Positions 15,883 to 17,902 of a DNA stretch of 17,902 nucleotides are shown here, one piece after another. Position 1 is the first letter of the stretch, and each line of letters opens with the position of its first letter. The stretch covers positions 1-17,902 of the forward strand of contig DASRCB010000194.1 in the NCBI GenBank assembly GCA_035653295.1, read 5' to 3'. The notes below the pieces were generated by a model. The model was not told the origin of the DNA and made no database searches. It worked only from the letters and a program-made list of their open reading frames with translations. This stretch comes from DASRCB01 sp035653295. GTDB taxonomy: Bacteria; Acidobacteriota; Terriglobia; Bryobacterales; Bryobacteraceae. Position numbers and translations under genes: made by a program.

Positions 15883-16986
15883 ATGCAAGCTGCACGAGCA
15901 CGGGCTGACGCCGGCCCACAGGGTTTCACGTTGTGTGGCGCCGCGGCAGGCAAATTCGATCGCCTGGACGCCTGGTCCGCGGCGTTGGCTTTTGTTCGCG
16001 GCGATCTGGAGATCGAGGGCGACCTGAAGGCCGCCATACGTCACGCCCTGACGCGACCCGGAACGGCTTTCCGCCGACTCCGCACAGTTCTCGCGACGAG
16101 GGTAGCGCCGCTTCGAATCGAGCATTGGTTGCAGACCCGCGGACGCGCGCGGGCGAACATCACCTTCCACTACGACCGCTCCAACGATTTCTTCGCGTCA
16201 TTTCTGGATCGGCGCATGGTTTACTCCTGCGCCTACTTCGCGCGGCCCGGTGTCACGCTCGAGGAAGCTCAGGAAGCAAAACTCGATCTGATCTGCCGCA
16301 AGCTGGCGTTATCGCCCGGCGAGCGCTTCCTCGACGTCGGATGTGGCTGGGGCGCTCTGGTGTTGTATGCGGCGCACGAGTTCGGCGCCAGTGCCGAAGG
16401 CTGTACGCTCAGCGAAAACCAGGCAGAATACGCTCGCGCCGCGGGTGCGCGCGTCTCACTGTGCGACTACCGCGCCATGACCGGCGGGTTCGACAAGATC
16501 GCTTCCGTCGGCATGTTCGAGCACGTCGGCCGCAGGCGGCTGCCGGGCTACTTCCGCGCGGTGAGTAACCTTCTCACTCCGGGCGGCCTTTTCCTGAACC
16601 ACGGCATCGTACGGCCGGGCGGCACGAAGGACGGTCCCGACACGCTCTTTCTGCGCCGCTACGTGTTCCCCGGCGGCGAACTGGCCGAGCTCAGCAGTGT
16701 GATCGAAGCGGCGGAGTCGGCCGGCTTCGAAGTGCTCGACGTCGAGAACCTGCGGCCGCACTATGGGCTGACGTGTACGCATTGGATCGAGCGGCTGCAA
16801 CGCAACCGCGAGCGCGGCCTCCGGGCAGTCTCTCCCGAGAGCTGGCGTATCTGGCTGCTGTACCTGGCGGCATCGGCGGTGAGCTTCGAGGACGGTGGAA
16901 CCGACGTCTGCCAGATTTTGATGGCCAAACGCGGCAGCCCCCGTCGGCCGATGACACGAGAGTACATGTACCGCTCCGCGCGTTGA
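15883..16986 (+). CDS. Cyclopropane-fatty-acid synthase family SAM-dependent methyltransferase
   Basis: A 367-residue enzyme of the CFA/mycolic-acid methyltransferase family, predicted to transfer a methylene from S-adenosylmethionine to a lipid double bond at the membrane. A shortened N-terminal part (about 10-60, LAFVRGDLEIEGDLKAAI) resembles the SCP2-like start of CFA synthases. Then come FHYDRSNDFFASFLD, C116 in VYSCAYF, the SAM site LDVGCGWGALV (150-160), E213 and H214 in GMFEHVG, H240 in LNHGI and Y294 in RPHYGLT. These match the positions of E. coli Cfa residues C139, E239, H266 and Y317. The ATG at 15883 is preferred because GAGGAG lies just upstream. It stands alone on its strand with the next gene 33 bases downstream. 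Whether it cyclopropanates or methylates is not decided by sequence. Confidence 0.9.
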   Translation: MQAARARADAGPQGFTLCGAAAGKFDRLDAWSAALAFVRGDLEIEGDLKAAIRHALTRPGTAFRRLRTVLATRVAPLRIEHWLQTRGRARANITFHYDRSNDFFASFLDRRMVYSCAYFARPGVTLEEAQEAKLDLICRKLALSPGERFLDVGCGWGALVLYAAHEFGASAEGCTLSENQAEYARAAGARVSLCDYRAMTGGFDKIASVGMFEHVGRRRLPGYFRAVSNLLTPGGLFLNHGIVRPGGTKDGPDTLFLRRYVFPGGELAELSSVIEAAESAGFEVLDVENLRPHYGLTCTHWIERLQRNRERGLRAVSPESWRIWLLYLAASAVSFEDGGTDVCQILMAKRGSPRRPMTREYMYRSAR

Positions 16987-17011
16987 CAAGCGGGCCGAGC
17001 AGCGATACGGT
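16983..17011 (+). promoter_or_regulatory. Promoter of the small secreted hypothetical gene
   Basis: A perfect TTGACA at 16983-16988 overlaps the methyltransferase stop codon. After 17 bases comes TACGGT (17006-17011), which keeps the TA....T positions. The expected transcript start falls at about 17018-17020, on the ATG itself, so the message would be leaderless; no ribosome site is seen. Confidence 0.5.
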
Positions 17012-17019
17012 TATCGTCG

Positions 17020-17460
17020 ATGAGGCAGATACTGTTCGCGCTTACGCTGTCGATCGCTTCCTGGCCGGTGATCGGCCAGGCGCCCGCCAGAGGCGGCGCC
17101 GATGAGCCGTACGCGGTCGAGTACTACTACAAAGTCCAGTGGGGGCACCAGCAGGAGTTCCTGAGTCTCTTCCTCAAGAACCATTACCCGCTGCTGCGGA
17201 AAGAAGTGGACCGCGGCAGAATGCTGTCGGTGAAAATCGAGCAGCCCGCGAACCATATGACCGAGGACGCGCGCTGGGATTACCGGGTCACCATTCGCTT
17301 TAAGAACTCGACCGTGGCCACCACAGCCGATCCCGACGAGGAGGCGCTGATTCGCCAGCTTTGGCCCGATCAGGCGACTTACAAGCGCGAGGAGCAGCGC
17401 CGGTTCGAGATTCTGCTGGCGCACTGGGACCTGCCCCTCACGGATGTCACTCCGAAGTAA
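17020..17460 (+). CDS. Small secreted hypothetical protein
   Basis: A 146-residue protein with a signal peptide (MRQILFALTLSIASWPVIGQA, cleavage probably after QA). The mature part is charged and aromatic: YAVEYYYKVQWGHQQEFLSL, then NHYPLLRKEVDRGRML, WDYRVTIRFKNS and YKREEQRRFEILLAHWDLP. The layout suggests a compact alpha/beta domain, perhaps of the dimeric ferredoxin-like type, but I cannot name a family. No cysteines occur in the mature part. The ATG at 17020 is supported by the upstream promoter. Its stop lies 3 bases from the stop of the convergent permease gene. Confidence 0.7.
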   Translation: MRQILFALTLSIASWPVIGQAPARGGADEPYAVEYYYKVQWGHQQEFLSLFLKNHYPLLRKEVDRGRMLSVKIEQPANHMTEDARWDYRVTIRFKNSTVATTADPDEEALIRQLWPDQATYKREEQRRFEILLAHWDLPLTDVTPK

Positions 17461-17463
17461 GCG

Positions 17464-17902
17464 TCAGTCGCTCGGAGCGTCGAACTGAATCACGCGTTTG
17501 AAGCCCTGGGTCCGCCACGCGCCGAAGGCGATGCCAAGGACGAGCCAGGTCGCGCCGGCGATCTTGGCCGGCGTGGGCAGACTGAGCCAGATGATCAGGC
17601 AGATGCCAAAGCCGAGCAGTGGCGGCAATCCGAGCGACAGGAAGTTGTTGCGGCCGGCGCGGAGCCAGTAATGAAGAAATGCCGCCATATTCACGCCCAT
17701 GAAGCCGATGAATGCCCCGAAATTCAGTAACTCGGCGCCGACCTCGTAGCTGATCAGGAACGCGCCGGCAAGCGACAGCGCCCCGATCAGCAGGACGTTT
17801 TTCGCCGGAACCCGAGTGCGCGCATCGACGCTGCCGAAAAAGCGCGCCGGCAACGCGTGCTCGCGGCCCATGCTGTAGAGGACCCGCGCTCCAGAGAGCT
17901 GC
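17464..17902 (-). CDS. APC-family amino acid permease, C-terminal part, 5' end beyond window
   Basis: The minus-strand frame is open from the right edge, so the first visible residues are QLSGARVLYSMGREHALPARFF, split here only by the edge; the Met at 17871 is internal. The ARVLYSMGRE-LP segment is the typical loop after helix 8 of APC-superfamily transporters. Four membrane helices follow (KNVLLIGALSLAGAFLI; NFGAFIGFMGVNMAAFL; LPPLLGFGICLIIWLSL; ATWLVLGIAFGAW) and a short cytoplasmic tail. About 145 residues of a protein usually 450-550 long are present. The substrate is probably an amino acid or amine, and it cannot be narrowed from this part. Confidence 0.85.
   Translation of the reverse strand, partial: QLSGARVLYSMGREHALPARFFGSVDARTRVPAKNVLLIGALSLAGAFLISYEVGAELLNFGAFIGFMGVNMAAFLHYWLRAGRNNFLSLGLPPLLGFGICLIIWLSLPTPAKIAGATWLVLGIAFGAWRTQGFKRVIQFDAPSD

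Noticed and set aside
17464..17871. A short complete protein starting at the Met at 17871
   Set aside because: The frame stays open to the window edge and the residues upstream (QLSGARVLYS) match the permease family, so the Met is internal.

Overview
The window is GC-rich, densely coded bacterial DNA. Its gene content points to an Acidobacteriota chromosome, probably of the Solibacter/Bryobacter type. The pointers are a PadR regulator overlapping a MacB/FtsX-type permease with the N-terminal prefix of acidobacterial duplicated orphan permeases (ADOP), a small protein with the ANRQNAQ-STGPRT-GKA N-terminus, Tat- and Sec-exported enzymes, and dispersed paired-hairpin repeats. This assignment rests on recalled family distributions, not on a search. 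No rRNA, tRNA, CRISPR array, integrase or transposase was seen.

Layout. 1-2115 (minus): PadR regulator and the 5' three quarters of an ADOP permease, cut by the window edge. 2204-7912 (minus): a run of six closely packed genes. In transcription order these are an NtrC-type sigma-54 response regulator, a four-helix-bundle (S23/IVS-type) protein, a membrane histidine kinase, an NlpC/P60 endopeptidase with SH3b domains, a Uma2-family nuclease-like protein and a Tat-exported dipeptide epimerase. The endopeptidase and epimerase match the YkfC/YkfB pair of murein-peptide recycling. 7913-9492: a repeat-rich accessory patch with a small hypothetical gene, a convergent and overlapping GyrI-like gene, and three copies of a paired-hairpin repeat. 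9493-14028 (plus): a secreted GH2 beta-galactosidase and a secreted pectate-lyase-3-type beta-helix protein. 14183-17902: a membrane-anchored M23 peptidase, a PEGA-like membrane protein on the minus strand, a cyclopropane-fatty-acid-synthase-family methyltransferase, a small secreted hypothetical protein, and the C-terminal end of an APC-family permease entering from the right edge.

How they fit. The central run suggests a two-component system co-transcribed with enzymes that cut L-Ala-gamma-D-Glu from cell-wall peptides and epimerise it. Two genes with no obvious role in that pathway sit inside the run: the four-helix-bundle gene, flanked by inverted GGNNCCC heptamer arrays, and the Uma2 gene. 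The GH2 and beta-helix genes look like polysaccharide foraging. M23, the CFA synthase and the NlpC/P60 protein are envelope functions. I found no clearly new multi-gene defence or mobile system. The most unusual features are the heptamer-flanked four-helix-bundle cassette splitting a regulator/kinase pair, the recycling operon interrupted by Uma2, and several promoters whose -10 box lies almost on the start codon.
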